A stretch of 13,496 nt of DNA. Origin: Bacilli bacterium (GTDB taxonomy: Bacteria; Bacillota_I; Bacilli_A; RFN20; CAG-288). Where the stretch lies: NCBI GenBank assembly GCA_022774485.1, contig JALFLX010000107.1, positions 1 to 13,496 of the forward strand. Reading direction: 5' to 3'. Positions 13,055 to 13,496 of the stretch are shown here, piece after piece; within the stretch, counting starts at the first letter, position 1, and each line of letters begins with the position of its first letter. The notes below the pieces were generated by a model. That model was not told the origin of the DNA and searched no databases. It saw only the letters and a program-made list of their open reading frames with translations. Both the position numbers and the translations under genes were made by a program.

Positions 13055-13496
13055 ATGAAAACGGAAGCTCAGTATATTGCCGAAAACATCTAATTAAGAG
13101 AAAAAAATCAGAAGCTTGAAGCCGAACTGTTTTTAGCAAATTCCAAACTGGAAGAGTGCAACAGAATCATCCAGGAACTTCAGGAAAAGCTGAAAGTCCT
13201 GACCAAGGCACAAGAAGATTCCGTTAAGGCACAACAAGAGGCAACAAAAAAGCATAATGAGCAAGTTCAAGCAGCTCAGAAGCAGAACAAGGAACTCCAG
13301 GAGCAGCTGAAAGGTATTCAAAAGAGTCATCAGGAGCAAATAACCAAATTAACCGAGGCTCAAAATCAACAACAAGAGCAGCAGAAGAAACAGCAAGAAG
13401 AGTTGAACAAGAGCCTTGGTAAGATGCAAGAATCGAATGCCCAATTACAGAAGAACCTTGCTGCGATTACGACTCAGAATACGGAATCTCTGAAGC
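13055..13496 (+). pseudogene. Gln-rich coiled-coil protein in the tnpC position, in-frame TAA at codon 13, runs off the window
   Basis: From ATG 13055 the frame reads MKTEAQYIAENI, a TAA (13091-13093), then 134 further codons without a stop to the window edge: LREKNQKLEAELFLANSKLEE and a long K/E/Q-rich helix. The first part resembles the leucine-zipper region at the start of IS66 TnpC transposases. The rest (about 60-148) is an unusually long Gln-rich coiled coil with repeated QEQ/QKQ runs, longer than the roughly 40-residue zipper I expect in TnpC. The catalytic DDE region would lie downstream and is not visible. The TAA could be a CAA-to-TAA nonsense change, which would inactivate the product unless translation restarts. 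It may also be a different coiled-coil gene that happens to follow tnpB. Confidence 0.5.

Larger units (their letters stand above)
12544..13496 (+). mobile_element. Partial IS66-like element
   Basis: The tail of an IS66 tnpA-like frame, an intact tnpB and a coiled-coil frame in the tnpC position are arranged as in IS66-family elements, and the DNA is visibly more GC-rich than the flanking left side. The left boundary is approximate, between about 12510 and 12545; no terminal inverted repeat could be seen there. The right end lies outside the window. Confidence 0.65.

Noticed and set aside
13133..13339. Leucine-rich 68-residue minus-strand ORF that looks like a membrane protein
   Set aside because: It is the complement of repeated CAG/CAA/GAG codons of the coiled-coil frame, which always reads as Leu-rich on the other strand.
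1..13496. CRISPR array, integrase or phage att site
   Set aside because: No regularly spaced direct repeats, and no integrase frame. The tRNA-Ser 3' end is not duplicated anywhere that I could see in the window.

Overview
This window looks like a chromosomal segment of an anaerobic, low-to-moderate GC member of the Firmicutes/Bacilli, perhaps Erysipelotrichia-like. The clues are a RecU-type Holliday junction resolvase (a Firmicutes/Mollicutes family), an NfnAB/GltA-type flavoprotein typical of anaerobes, and AT-leaning codon use. TGA acts as a stop (recU, the exonuclease and the tnpA remnant end with it), so this is the standard bacterial code and not the Mycoplasma code. The taxonomic placement is inference.

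Left part (1-3579): the last codons of an NfnA/SudB-like subunit are followed two bases later by the large iron-sulfur flavoprotein subunit (gltA/nfnB) and a strong terminator. Next comes a tight three-gene operon with its own promoter and ribosome binding site: a MarR regulator, a DEDDh 3'-5' exonuclease and recU. It converges on a minus-strand gene for a membrane-anchored surface nuclease (endonuclease I fold, Big-like domains, C-terminal membrane helix, Lys-rich tail).

Middle part (5488-11611): a Cof-type HAD phosphatase on the plus strand converges on a five-gene minus-strand operon. In transcription order this is an RluA-family pseudouridine synthase, a 4-helix membrane protein, a 3-helix membrane protein, an unrecognised soluble protein, and a protein with the full layout of a phosphogluco/phosphomannomutase in which all the recognised active-site motifs are eroded (a likely pseudoenzyme). 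The last four genes are the best candidate here for an undescribed system.

Right part (11612-13496): a tRNA-Ser(GGA) with promoter and terminator, then a decaying accessory patch. This holds a small membrane protein whose best ribosome binding site leads into an in-frame stop, an XRE-type HTH gene with ATA where a start codon is expected, and a partial IS66-like element: tnpA tail, intact tnpB, and a long Gln-rich coiled-coil frame with an in-frame TAA, running off the window.

A pattern that cuts across the window: four transcription units (nuclease, HAD, RluA-family gene, coiled-coil frame) have no Shine-Dalgarno but carry a -10 hexamer exactly six bases before the ATG, three of them with an extended TGn. 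This suggests leaderless mRNAs. The operon-internal genes and the MarR gene mostly carry conventional ribosome binding sites.
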